Shown here in pieces: positions 1 through 9,432 of a stretch of 51,885 nt of DNA. Origin of the DNA: Pseudomonas sp. AKS31 (GTDB taxonomy: Bacteria; Pseudomonadota; Gammaproteobacteria; Pseudomonadales; Pseudomonadaceae). Position 1 is the stretch's first letter, and every line of letters starts with the position of its first letter. The translations under genes and the position numbers were made by a program. The notes beneath the pieces were generated by a model, which was not told the DNA's origin, did not search any database, and saw nothing but the letters and a program-made list of their open reading frames with translations. The stretch spans positions 87,954 through 139,838 of the forward strand of contig NZ_JAMLFX010000012.1 of assembly GCF_023634765.1 (NCBI RefSeq). Reading direction: 5' to 3'.

Positions 1-53
1 TCGGTGCAGGCACTTTCAGCCTACGCTCTTGCTTACGCAAGTCTCTCGGGGAG

Positions 54-129
54 TGGTGGGTGATGACGGGATCGAACCGCCGACATTCTGCTTGTAAGGC
101 AGACGCTCTCCCAGCTGAGCTAATCACCC
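54..129 (-). tRNA. tRNA-Val (anticodon TAC)
   Basis: The reverse complement folds as a complete 76-base cloverleaf with an encoded CCA end. The anticodon loop CTTACAA is closed by TCTGC/GCAGA and gives anticodon TAC (Val). The T-loop GTTCGATCC and the D-arm are canonical. A promoter lies just upstream. Confidence 0.96.
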
Positions 130-151
130 GTTTGCATCTCCGAGGCCGCGA

Positions 152-180
152 AATTTACGCAGGTAGCGAACCTAAGTCAA
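152..180 (-). promoter_or_regulatory. sigma70-type promoter of tRNA-Val
   Basis: On the minus strand TTGACT (175-180) and TAAATT (152-157) are separated by exactly 17 bases. They are followed by a GC-rich discriminator and lie about 23 bases before the mature tRNA-Val 5' end. This is the layout expected for a growth-rate-controlled stable RNA promoter. Confidence 0.7.
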
Positions 181-312
181 TAGCAGGATTGAAGTTTTTT
201 TCAAAAACAGTTTTTAGCGGCAAGTCTCAAGCTGTAAGCAAAAGCATAAACATCTAAAGCAGATACACCGTGATCTCGCCTCAACTTGCAGCTCGACGCT
301 TGCAGCTGCCTC

Positions 313-1089
313 TCACTGCTCGTAAATCATCTTTTTCGTCATGCCACCGTCGACGACAAATTCCTGCCCGGTAACAAACCCGGCATTCCTCGACAGCAGC
401 CAGGCAACCATCGCCGCGACGTCCTCGACCGTCCCTACCCTGCCTGCTGGATGCTGAGCATGATCGGCTTCGGCCAATGGCTCGGCGCGACGTGCAGAAG
501 GATCGCGGGCATCGATCCAGCCCGGGCTGACCGCGTTGACGCGAATCTCCGGCCCCAGACTGATCGCCAATGCATGCGTAAGCGCCAGCAAGCCGCCCTT
601 GCTCGCCGCATAAGCCTCGGTATCAGGTTCTGATTGTCCGGCACGGGTCGACGCCAGATTGACGATCGAACCGTTGTGCGCACGCAGATACGGCGCACAA
701 TGCTTGGCCAGCAGCATTGGACCACTGAGGTTCACCGCCAACACACGATTCCAGTAAGCCAGGTCGAGGCTTTCCAGGGTGATGTTGTGCGGATCCGCGA
801 CCGCCGCGTTGCACACCAGCGCATCAAGACGCCCAAACTGACCCAGCACTTCAGCCACGCCGAGCGCCACCTGGCTTTCCTCGGCAACGTCCATGGCAAT
901 GAACCAGGCGTTTTCACCCAGCACCTTCGCCACTTTCGAACCGCGCGCCCGATCCAGATCGGTCAGCACGACTTGCCAGCCCTCGCTGATCAGCCAGGCA
1001 GCAATGCCCAGACCGATACCGCGCGCGGCACCCGTGACCAACGCAACGCGGCCATGGGTACCTCCTGTCGGCGTAGACAACTCGATCAC
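313..1089 (-). CDS. Short-chain dehydrogenase/reductase (SDR)
   Basis: A 258-residue classical SDR, presumably an NAD(P)-dependent oxidoreductase of unknown substrate. The N-terminal dinucleotide-binding motif TGAARGIG is at about residues 19-26. NNAA is replaced by CNAA, the catalytic Ser lies in NLAST, and the YxxxK pair reads YAASK. The C-terminal part has the usual VNAVSPG stretch. The start is GTG and overlaps the metZ stop by 4 bases (GTGA), so it is probably translationally coupled to metZ and transcribed with it. The same metZ-SDR pairing is common in Pseudomonas, but I cannot assign a substrate from sequence. Confidence 0.9.
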   Translation of the reverse strand: MIELSTPTGGTHGRVALVTGAARGIGLGIAAWLISEGWQVVLTDLDRARGSKVAKVLGENAWFIAMDVAEESQVALGVAEVLGQFGRLDALVCNAAVADPHNITLESLDLAYWNRVLAVNLSGPMLLAKHCAPYLRAHNGSIVNLASTRAGQSEPDTEAYAASKGGLLALTHALAISLGPEIRVNAVSPGWIDARDPSARRAEPLAEADHAQHPAGRVGTVEDVAAMVAWLLSRNAGFVTGQEFVVDGGMTKKMIYEQ

Positions 1090-2297
1090 AACGCAGCCAG
1101 ACCGCGCGCCAGGTCGGCTTGCAGGTCAGCGACGTCTTCCAGACCCACCGCAATGCGGATCAGGCTGTCACGAATGCCCGCCGCTTCACGCTCTTGCGGC
1201 GCCAGACGGCCGTGAGAGGTGGTGCTTGGGTGTGTAATCGTGGTCTTGCTGTCGCCGAGGTTGGCGGTAATCGAAATCAGTCGGGTCGCATCGATGAAGC
1301 GCCACGCGCCCTCTTTGCCACCTCTGACCTCAAAACTCACCACCGCACCGAAGCCCTTCTGCTGACGCTGGGCCAACTCGTGCTGCGGATGGCTCTTCAA
1401 ACCGGCGTAATGGACTTTTTCGATACCGTCCTGCTGCTCCAGCCACTCGGCCAGCGCCTGAGCATTCGCGCAGTGCGCTTTCATCCGCAGGTTCAGGGTT
1501 TCCAGACCTTTGAGGAAGATCCAAGCGTTGAACGGGCTCAGGGTCGGCCCGGCGGTGCGCAGGAAGCCGACGACTTCTTTCATCTGCTCGCTGCGGCCAG
1601 CCACCACGCCGCCCATGCATCGGCCCTGGCCATCGATGAACTTGGTCGCCGAGTGCACGACGATGTCCGCGCCCATTTTCAGTGGCTGCTGCAATGCCGG
1701 GGTGCAGAAGCAGTTGTCGACCACCAGCATCGCGCCTTTGGCGTGTGCGATTTCAGCCAGTGCGGTGATGTCGACCAGCTCGGCCAACGGATTGGACGGC
1801 GACTCGACAAAGAGCAGTTTGGTGTTGGATTTGATTGCCGCATCCCAACCCGACAGGTCAGCCAAAGGCACGTAATCGACTTCCACACCGAAACGCTTGA
1901 AGTACTTCTCGAACAGACTGATGGTCGACCCGAAGACACTGCGCGAAACCAGCACATGATCGCCAGCGCTGCACAAGCTCATCACCACCGCCATGATGGC
2001 GGCCATGCCGGTTGCGGTCGCAACGGCTTGCTCGGCGCCCTCCAGCGCAGCGATGCGCTCTTCAAACGCGCGCACGGTCGGGTTGGTGTAACGCGAGTAA
2101 ACGTTGCCCGGCACTTCCCCGGCAAACCGCGCGGCTGCGTCGGCAGCGGTGCGGAACACGTAGCTGGAGGTGAAGAACATTGGATCACCGTGCTCGCCTT
2201 CCGGCGTCCGATGCTGACCGGCACGTACGGCCAGGGTATCGAACGCTACGCCTTCGAGGTCGCTGTCCAGCCGACCGGCATCCCATTCCTGACTCAT
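1086..2297 (-). CDS. metZ: O-succinylhomoserine sulfhydrylase
   Basis: A 403-residue PLP enzyme of the Cys/Met metabolism (gamma) family. It converts O-succinylhomoserine and sulfide to homocysteine in the direct-sulfhydrylation route to methionine. The PLP lysine lies in HSATKFIDGQG. The cofactor-phosphate region YSRYTNPT and the ATGMAA stretch are intact, and the length is normal. An AGGAG ribosome site lies 8 bases before ATG. It begins a two-gene unit with the downstream SDR and is separated from purF by a terminator. Other members of this family (cystathionine gamma-synthase, MegL) are similar, so the call rests partly on the Pseudomonas context. Confidence 0.93.
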   Translation of the reverse strand: MSQEWDAGRLDSDLEGVAFDTLAVRAGQHRTPEGEHGDPMFFTSSYVFRTAADAAARFAGEVPGNVYSRYTNPTVRAFEERIAALEGAEQAVATATGMAAIMAVVMSLCSAGDHVLVSRSVFGSTISLFEKYFKRFGVEVDYVPLADLSGWDAAIKSNTKLLFVESPSNPLAELVDITALAEIAHAKGAMLVVDNCFCTPALQQPLKMGADIVVHSATKFIDGQGRCMGGVVAGRSEQMKEVVGFLRTAGPTLSPFNAWIFLKGLETLNLRMKAHCANAQALAEWLEQQDGIEKVHYAGLKSHPQHELAQRQQKGFGAVVSFEVRGGKEGAWRFIDATRLISITANLGDSKTTITHPSTTSHGRLAPQEREAAGIRDSLIRIAVGLEDVADLQADLARGLAAL

Positions 2298-2343
2298 GCT
2301 GTCACTCCTTGCCCTGTTCCCGAAAATTGAAAGTCAGATACAA

Positions 2344-2365
2344 AACCGGCCCCTCAGGGCCGGTG
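2344..2365 (-). terminator. Terminator downstream of purF
   Basis: Immediately after the purF stop the minus strand reads ACCGGCC-loop-GGCCGGT followed by TTTTG. This is a compact rho-independent terminator between purF and metZ. Confidence 0.75.
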
Positions 2366-2370
2366 ATAAC

Positions 2371-3876
2371 TCAGTTGTTGTACAGATCGATGATCGCACT
2401 GACCGCCTGGGTCTTGACCTTCGAGGCATCGTTGCGTGCCTGCTCGATCTTGTCCAGGTAAGCCTCGTCGACGTCACCGGTAACATACTTGCCGTCGAAC
2501 ACCGCGCAATCGAAATGCTCGATCTTGATCTTGCCGCCGCCGACCGCTTCGATCAAGTCAGGCAAGTCCTGATAGATCAGCCAGTCAGCGCCGATCAGAT
2601 CCGCCACGTCCTGAGTCGAACGGTTGTGTGCGATCAGTTCGTGCGCGCTCGGCATGTCGATACCATAAACGTTCGGGAAGCGTACCGCTGGCGCCGCCGA
2701 GCAGAAGTAGACGTTTTTCGCGCCGGCTTCGCGGGCCATCTGGATGATCTGCTTGCAAGTGGTGCCGCGCACGATCGAGTCGTCGACCAGCATCACGTTC
2801 TTGCCGCGGAATTCCAGCTCGATGGCGTTAAGCTTCTGGCGAACCGACTTCTTGCGCGCCGCCTGGCCCGGCATGATGAAGGTACGACCGATGTAACGGT
2901 TCTTGACGAACCCTTCGCGGAATTTCACGCCCAGGTGGTTCGCCAGTTCCAGTGCCGCGGTACGGCTGGTGTCCGGAATCGGGATGACCACGTCGATGTC
3001 GTGCTCTGGACGCTCGCGCAGAATCTTCTCGGCAAGCTTCTCACCCATGCGCAGACGGGCCTTGTAGACCGACACACCGTCGATGATCGAGTCCGGACGC
3101 GCCAGGTAGACGTGTTCGAAGATGCACGGGGTCAGGGACGGGTTGGTCGCGCACTGACGGGTGTGCAGCTTGCCGTCTTCAGTGATATAGACCGCTTCGC
3201 CCGGGGCCAGGTCGCGAATCAGGGTGAAACCGAGCACGTCCAGCGAGACGCTTTCCGAGGCGATCATGTACTCGACGCCTTCGTCGGTGTGACGCTGGCC
3301 GAACACGATCGGACGAATGCCGTGCGGGTCGCGGAAACCGACGATGCCGTAACCGGTGATCATGGCCACTACCGCGTAACCACCGACGCAACGGTTGTGC
3401 ACGTCGGTCACGGCGGCAAACACGTCTTCTTCGGTCGGTTGCAGCTTGCCGCGCTGGGCCAGCTCGTGGGCGAACACGTTCAGCAGCACTTCCGAGTCGG
3501 AACTGGTGTTGACGTGACGCAAATCGGATTCGTAGATCTCTTTGGCCAACTGCTCAACGTTGGTCAGGTTACCGTTGTGCGCCAGAGTGATGCCGTAAGG
3601 CGAGTTGACGTAAAACGGCTGGGCTTCGGCCGAAGTCGAGCTGCCCGCGGTCGGGTAACGGACGTGGCCGATACCCATATGGCCGACCAGGCGCTGCATG
3701 TGACGCTGCTGAAACACGTCACGCACCAGGCCATTGTCCTTGCGCAGGAACAACCGGCCATCATGGCTGGTCACGATACCGGCAGCGTCCTGGCCGCGGT
3801 GCTGGAGCACGGTTAGCGCGTCATACAGCGCCTGATTGACGTTCGACTTACCGACGATACCGACGATGCCACACAT
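2371..3876 (-). CDS. purF: Amidophosphoribosyltransferase
   Basis: A 501-residue glutamine PRPP amidotransferase, the first committed step of de novo purine synthesis. The start is set by biochemistry: ATG is followed directly by Cys (MCGIVG), and the N-terminal Cys is the glutaminase nucleophile after Met removal. An upstream in-frame TTG would destroy this. An AGGGG ribosome site precedes the ATG. The N-terminal Ntn glutaminase domain (about 1-230) and C-terminal PRTase domain with the PRPP loop VMLVDDSIVRGTT (about residue 360) are both present. cvpA lies 41 bases upstream, the classical cvpA-purF pairing. Confidence 0.98.
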   Translation of the reverse strand: MCGIVGIVGKSNVNQALYDALTVLQHRGQDAAGIVTSHDGRLFLRKDNGLVRDVFQQRHMQRLVGHMGIGHVRYPTAGSSTSAEAQPFYVNSPYGITLAHNGNLTNVEQLAKEIYESDLRHVNTSSDSEVLLNVFAHELAQRGKLQPTEEDVFAAVTDVHNRCVGGYAVVAMITGYGIVGFRDPHGIRPIVFGQRHTDEGVEYMIASESVSLDVLGFTLIRDLAPGEAVYITEDGKLHTRQCATNPSLTPCIFEHVYLARPDSIIDGVSVYKARLRMGEKLAEKILRERPEHDIDVVIPIPDTSRTAALELANHLGVKFREGFVKNRYIGRTFIMPGQAARKKSVRQKLNAIELEFRGKNVMLVDDSIVRGTTCKQIIQMAREAGAKNVYFCSAAPAVRFPNVYGIDMPSAHELIAHNRSTQDVADLIGADWLIYQDLPDLIEAVGGGKIKIEHFDCAVFDGKYVTGDVDEAYLDKIEQARNDASKVKTQAVSAIIDLYNN

Positions 3877-3917
3877 GCGACGCAACCCCTACTTAATGGA
3901 TCTGAACTGAACAACAC

Positions 3918-4478
3918 TCACTGAGGCGTTTTCGCCGACGGCAAGAGTTGCTCCTTGAACGGAATATCAGCGGGTACGCTGATTCCGCTGGCAAGCCACT
4001 GACTGCTCCACCCGAGAATCAGGTTTTTGGACCAATCAGCGACCAATAGAAACTTTGGCACGAGCTGTGATTCTTTCCACCACCCGTCCTGCTGTACCGG
4101 CCCCAGGCTCAACAGCCCGACCGCCACGACCACCAGCAACACGCCACGCGCAGCGCCGAAGGCCATGCCGAGGAATCGATCGGTCCCGGACAACCCGGTG
4201 ACGCGAACCAACTCGCCGATAAGATAATTGATCATTGCGCCCACGATCAGTGTGGCGACAAACATGATGGCACAGCCCGCGATCACGCGAGCCGATGGGG
4301 TTTCGATGTATCCGGCGAGGTACTCGGACAATGAGCCACCGAACATCCAGGCGACGACTCCTGCGATGATCCAGGTCACCAGCGATAATGCTTCCTTGAC
4401 GAAGCCGCGGCTCAAACTGATCAAAGCGGAGATGGCGATGATTGCAACGATCGCCCAGTCAACCCAGGTAAATGGCAC
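3918..4478 (-). CDS. cvpA: CvpA family inner-membrane protein
   Basis: A 186-residue protein with about four hydrophobic segments (near residues 6-22, 30-50, 64-86 and 104-126). It starts with the family-typical MPFTWVDWAIVAII. In E. coli CvpA is needed for colicin V export and is linked to envelope and bile tolerance. The molecular role remains unclear. It precedes purF in the same direction, as in many gammaproteobacteria. Confidence 0.92.
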   Translation of the reverse strand: MPFTWVDWAIVAIIAISALISLSRGFVKEALSLVTWIIAGVVAWMFGGSLSEYLAGYIETPSARVIAGCAIMFVATLIVGAMINYLIGELVRVTGLSGTDRFLGMAFGAARGVLLVVVAVGLLSLGPVQQDGWWKESQLVPKFLLVADWSKNLILGWSSQWLASGISVPADIPFKEQLLPSAKTPQ

Positions 4479-4576
4479 AGTGCAGCCTACAGACGGATAA
4501 GGCGGCGCATTTTAGCAGAGCGCATGCCTCTCGGTAAGCTGCGATTGTCAGTGCATTTCAATCGAGGCGATAGTTT

Positions 4577-5233
4577 TTAACCGCGCTCTGGCTGGAAGCG
4601 CACCACAAAGCCCTTGAGGTTCTGCTGACGACTCAACAGATCACGCAGACGATCGGCTTCGGCGCGCTCGATCAGCGGCCCGACGAACACCCGGTTCTTG
4701 CCATCAGCCGAGCGGATGTAGGCGTTATAGCCTTGGCTGCGCAGGGTTTTCTGCAGGCTTTCGGCGCTGGCACGACTCGACAGACTGGCCAGCTGCACCG
4801 ACCAGCTCACCGACAGACCGTTGGCATCGACGCGGCTTTGCGTGGTGTCAGGCTTGGTCGATGCCGAGGTAATAGGCTGCGCAGGTGCAGGAATCGGCTT
4901 GGCCACCGCTGGCGGCGCGGCGGGCTTGGCAATCAAGATCGGAGCTGCCGGTGCCGGCGCTGGCGCAACCGGTGCAGCAGGCGCCGTGTCTTCTGCGACC
5001 TCTTCATCGGTTGGCACCGGCTCTTGCGGCAAAGCTTGCGGCTCGGGAACGGCCACGGTTTCCATCTGCACCTGCGGCACGACAGGCGCTTGCGGCGCGG
5101 CGGGCGCTTCGACCGTCACCTGACGCTGCTCGTCCTGACGGGAAAACAGCATCGGTAGAAAAATCACCGCCAGCGCGACCAGCACCAAAGCGCCAACCAT
5201 GCGCTGCTTGTACGCTTTATCCAGCAAAGCCAT
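4577..5233 (-). CDS. SPOR-domain cell-division/septal protein (DedD-like)
   Basis: A 218-residue bitopic protein. A short cytoplasmic N-terminus is followed by one membrane segment (about residues 12-29, VGALVLVALAVIFLPMLF). Then come a long Ala/Pro-rich periplasmic linker and a C-terminal SPOR domain (about 140-215) that should bind denuded septal glycans. ATG at 5233 is chosen because it has a strong GGAGGAA site upstream and begins with MALLDKAYKQR. The longer frame extends into folC and has no family similarity. The gene overlaps folC by 17 bases. Its position next to folC matches dedD in E. coli. Confidence 0.9.
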   Translation of the reverse strand: MALLDKAYKQRMVGALVLVALAVIFLPMLFSRQDEQRQVTVEAPAAPQAPVVPQVQMETVAVPEPQALPQEPVPTDEEVAEDTAPAAPVAPAPAPAAPILIAKPAAPPAVAKPIPAPAQPITSASTKPDTTQSRVDANGLSVSWSVQLASLSSRASAESLQKTLRSQGYNAYIRSADGKNRVFVGPLIERAEADRLRDLLSRQQNLKGFVVRFQPERG

Positions 5234-6520
5234 TTGCCGCTTCCTCCGTGGAGCGCCGGGCCAACCATTCAAGGGCCTCGGCGACACAATAAAATGATCC
5301 GAACAACAGAATCTCGTCGTCGCTTGTAGCCACTGCGCACTGCCCTTCCAAGGCCGCGGCGACACTGTCGTAAGACGCGACCGCAGCACCAAGGTTCTGC
5401 AATGCAGCGTTTAATTCAGCCACCGGACGGGCACGCGGCGAATCCAGTGGGGCAACAGCCCAATGCTCGACACTAGCATTCAATTCGCTGACAACACCAT
5501 CCAGATCTTTGTCGGCCAACAGGCCGAACACCGCCAGACGCTTGCCGACCGGTGGCCGCGCAGCCAAGCGACGGGCCAGATACTCGGCGGCATGCGGATT
5601 GTGGCCAACATCCAGCAACAGATTCAGGCGCTTGCCGTTCCACTCGAACGAACGGCGATCCAGTCGACCGACCACGCGAGTCGACTGCAAGGCGGCGACA
5701 ATCTGCGATGCATTCCACGGCAAACCGAGCAACAGATAAGCCTGCAACGCCAGAGCGGCGTTCTCCATCGGCAGATCGAGCAACGGCAAGTCGTGCAATT
5801 CGACAGCCTGACCCTGCGCATCGGTGCCGCGCCATTGCCAGTGCTGATCGGTAATGCCGAGGTCAAAATCACGTCCGCGCAGGAAAAACGGACAGGCCAG
5901 TTCACGCGCCTTGTCGAGCAACGGTTGCGGCGGATTCAGGTCGCCGCACAGGGCAGGCTTGCCCTGGCGGAAGATCCCGGCCTTCTCGAAGGCCACGGAT
6001 TCGCGGGTATCCCCCAGATAATCAGCGTGATCGACGCCGATGCTGGTAACCAGGGCGATATCGGCATCAACCACATTGACCGTGTCCAGACGCCCGCCCA
6101 GACCGACCTCCAGCACCACCGCATCAAGCCCGGCCTGCTGAAACAGCCAGAACGCCGCGAGGGTGCCCATTTCGAAGTAAGTCAGGGAAGTGTCGCCGCG
6201 CCCGGCCTCGACTGCAGCAAAGGCTTCGCACAGCTGCGCGTCAGTGGCTTCGACGCCATTGAGCTGCACCCGCTCGTTGTAACGCAGCAGGTGCGGAGAA
6301 TTGTAGACACCGACGCTCAGGCCCTGCGCCCGCAGCAATGAAGCCACGAATGCGCAGGTCGAACCCTTGCCGTTGGTGCCGGTGACCGTGATCACCCGAG
6401 GCGCCGGCTGGCCCAGCCCCATGCGGGACGCTACCTGTTGTGAACGCTCCAGCCCCATGTCGATGGCCGAAGGATGCAACTGCTCAAGGTAGGCGAGCCA
6501 TTCGCCAAGGGTGCGCTCGG

Positions 6521-6524
<4 letters not shown>
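5217..6524 (-). CDS. folC: Bifunctional dihydrofolate synthase / folylpolyglutamate synthase
   Basis: A 435-residue Mur-ligase-type enzyme. It adds glutamate to dihydropteroate and then extends the polyglutamate tail of folates. The P-loop TGTNGKGST is at about residue 47, the family DH motif appears as GVDHADYLG, and the C-terminal Mur-ligase domain includes LDVGHNPHA. The length is normal. It overlaps accD upstream by 4 bases and the SPOR gene downstream by 17, so accD-folC-SPOR are translationally coupled. Confidence 0.96.
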
Positions 6525-7441
<917 letters not shown>

Positions 7442-7645
7442 GCTTTCTTTCTCCAGTACCGGCGGCCCGAACGCTCTGGTTCGCAGCCCCGCGTATGCCC
7501 TTCAGCTAAATTCATGTGTGTGGCGATGATTGGTGGACAGCCACGGTCAGCGCGAAACATGACCTGCGTGCGATCCAGAAACCCTCAGCCGCGCCTGCTT
7601 TGTGCAAGTGCATTGATGGACGGCGGCAGACTGCCAGCCGTCACA

Positions 7646-8272
7646 TCAATATGGCGCTTTGCGTACCGCGTTGATGAACGCTCGAATCTTTGCGTGATCC
7701 TTGATGCCCTTGCTTGCCTCTACCCCGCCGCTGACATCAACCGCGTACGGTTTCACCCGAGCCACGGCCTCTGCGACGTTTTCGGGCGTCAAGCCACCGG
7801 CCAGGATCAACGGCTTGCGCAAACCCTGAGGAATCAAAGACCAGTCGAACGCCTCGCCGGTTCCGCCAGGCACGCCCTCAACATACGTGTCGAGCAGCAC
7901 GCCACTGGCACTCGGATAGGCATCCACCGCTGCTGCGATGTCATCACCCGCCTTGACCCGCAGTGCCTTGATATACGGGCGATGCCAGCTTTCACAGTCT
8001 TCAGCGACTTCATCGCCGTGGAACTGCAGCAGATCCAGCGGCACCGCGTCGAGGATTTCCCCCAACTCGCAGCGGCTGGCGTTAACGAACAAACCCACAG
8101 TGGTGACAAATGGCGGCAACGCTTTAATGATTGCCCGCGCCTGCTGCACGGTGACCGCACGCGGACTCTTGGCATAGAACACGAACCCGATCGCATCCGC
8201 CCCGGCCTCAACGGCGGCCAGCGCATCTTCTATGCGGGTAATCCCGCAGATCTTGCTGCGAACGGCTGACAT
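7646..8272 (-). CDS. trpF: Phosphoribosylanthranilate isomerase
   Basis: A 208-residue TIM-barrel enzyme of tryptophan synthesis that isomerises N-(5'-phosphoribosyl)anthranilate. The N-terminal KICGITR motif carries the catalytic Cys, and the partner Asp lies in LDTYVEG. The C-terminal phosphate-binding LAGGLTPENV and DVSGGVE are intact. It stands alone from the other trp genes, as is usual in Pseudomonas. A gap of about 200 bases separates it from accD. Confidence 0.96.
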   Translation of the reverse strand: MSAVRSKICGITRIEDALAAVEAGADAIGFVFYAKSPRAVTVQQARAIIKALPPFVTTVGLFVNASRCELGEILDAVPLDLLQFHGDEVAEDCESWHRPYIKALRVKAGDDIAAAVDAYPSASGVLLDTYVEGVPGGTGEAFDWSLIPQGLRKPLILAGGLTPENVAEAVARVKPYAVDVSGGVEASKGIKDHAKIRAFINAVRKAPY

Positions 8273-8292
8273 ATCGAGAAAAACTCCGAGGT

Positions 8293-8313
8293 AAAAACCG
8301 GGAAAGTCCCGGA
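8293..8313 (-). terminator. Terminator after truA
   Basis: The minus strand reads CCGGGA-CTT-TCCCGG followed by TTTTTA, between truA and trpF. It suggests that trpF is expressed at least partly from its own promoter. Confidence 0.7.
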
Positions 8314-8337
8314 TGGTAACAAAAGCGTTCGAGGGCG

Positions 8338-9192
8338 TCAGCCGTCAAGTTCGGAGAAACCCGTAAGGAAATGTGGCCCGATAAAACGTTCGGGCAACGG
8401 GAATTCGTCGTGGTACTCGACCTGCACCAGATACAGTCCGTACGGATGCGCCGTCACGCCACCGGAACGGCGCTCGCGACTCTCCAGCACTTCCTTCATC
8501 CACTCCACGGGCCGCTCGCCCGCGCCGATGGTCATCAGCACGCCAGCGATATTGCGCACCATGTGATGCAGAAACGCGTTGGCGCGAATATCGAGCACGA
8601 TCATCTTGCCGTGACGGGTCACGCGCAGGTGATGCATCTTCTTGATCGGCGACTTGGCCTGGCACTGGCCGGCGCGAAACGCACTGAAATCGTGAGTACC
8701 GATCAGATACTGCGCGGCCTCGGCCATGCGCTCGACATCCAGCGGGCGGTGGTTCCAGGTGATTTCTTCATTGAGGTGCGCGGGGCGGATCTGATCGTTG
8801 TAGATCACATAGCGATAGCGTCGGGCGATGGCTTTGAAGCGCGCATGGAAATGCGCTGGCATCACCCGCGCCCAACTGACGCTGATGTCATGGGGCAGAT
8901 TGATGTTGGCACCCATGACCCAGGCTTTCAGCGAACGATCGACGGTCGTATCGAAATGCACCACTTGCCCGCAAGCATGTACGCCTGCGTCGGTGCGCCC
9001 GGCGCACTGCAAGGAGACCGGCGAGTTGGCGACTTTCGACAGGGCTTTTTCGAGCTCTTCCTGCACCGTCGCCACACCCGTCAACTGACGCTGCCAGCCG
9101 CTGTAGCGCGAGCCTTTGTACTCAACGCCCAGCGCGACGCGGTAAAAGCCCTCTGGGGCCATTTCGGCGGCCGGGTTATCTATGTTTGCCAA
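8338..9192 (-). CDS. truA: tRNA pseudouridine(38-40) synthase
   Basis: TruA modifies U38-U40 in the anticodon arm of many tRNAs. The catalytic Asp lies in AGRTDAGVHA, and FHARFKAIARRYRY and AFLHHMVRNIAG are diagnostic. The frame is open to an ATG at 9228, but that ATG forms part of a TATAAT-like box, so initiation further in is likelier. I use TTG at 9192 (284 residues, beginning ANIDNP). ATG at 9162 is equally possible, and none of the three has a strong ribosome site. Function is certain; only the start is not. Confidence 0.9.
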   Translation of the reverse strand: MANIDNPAAEMAPEGFYRVALGVEYKGSRYSGWQRQLTGVATVQEELEKALSKVANSPVSLQCAGRTDAGVHACGQVVHFDTTVDRSLKAWVMGANINLPHDISVSWARVMPAHFHARFKAIARRYRYVIYNDQIRPAHLNEEITWNHRPLDVERMAEAAQYLIGTHDFSAFRAGQCQAKSPIKKMHHLRVTRHGKMIVLDIRANAFLHHMVRNIAGVLMTIGAGERPVEWMKEVLESRERRSGGVTAHPYGLYLVQVEYHDEFPLPERFIGPHFLTGFSELDG

Positions 9193-9223
9193 GGTGGGAC
9201 AGCCTGCTGTTTGTGCAAAGGCG

Positions 9224-9254
9224 GGCATTATAAGGCTGTGGTTCAGGGATGCCA
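9224..9254 (-). promoter_or_regulatory. Candidate promoter of truA overlapping the first ATG
   Basis: On the minus strand TATAAT lies about 17 bases after CTGGCA, immediately downstream of fimV and its REP pair. The ATG at 9228 falls inside this -10 box. The -35 match is weak. Confidence 0.4.
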
Positions 9255-9279
9255 GAGTTCTCTATTGGCAGTTCTGGCC

Positions 9280-9349
9280 CTATCGCGAGCAGGCTCACTC
9301 CTACAGGGGAACGCATTCCAACATGCAGGAGTGAGCCTGCTCGCGATAG
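9280..9349. repeat. REP pair, CGCGAGCAGGCTCA type
   Basis: Two inverted copies of TATCGCGAGCAGGCTCACTC face each other across about 24 bases between truA and fimV. The same type recurs near 41.2 kb and, as a variant, at the right end. Confidence 0.85.
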
Positions 9350-9383
9350 CAATCCTTCAAACACCACTGGATCCGGCCCAAAC

Positions 9384-9415
9384 AAAAACGGCAGCCTCAC
9401 TGGGCTGCCGTTTTC
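9384..9415 (-). terminator. Terminator downstream of fimV
   Basis: The minus strand reads AAAACGGCAGCC-CAGTGA-GGCTGCCGTTTTTG, a perfect 8-bp GC-rich stem with a U tract, 17 bases after the fimV stop. Confidence 0.85.
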
Positions 9416-9432
9416 GTGTGCCGCTGGATTTA

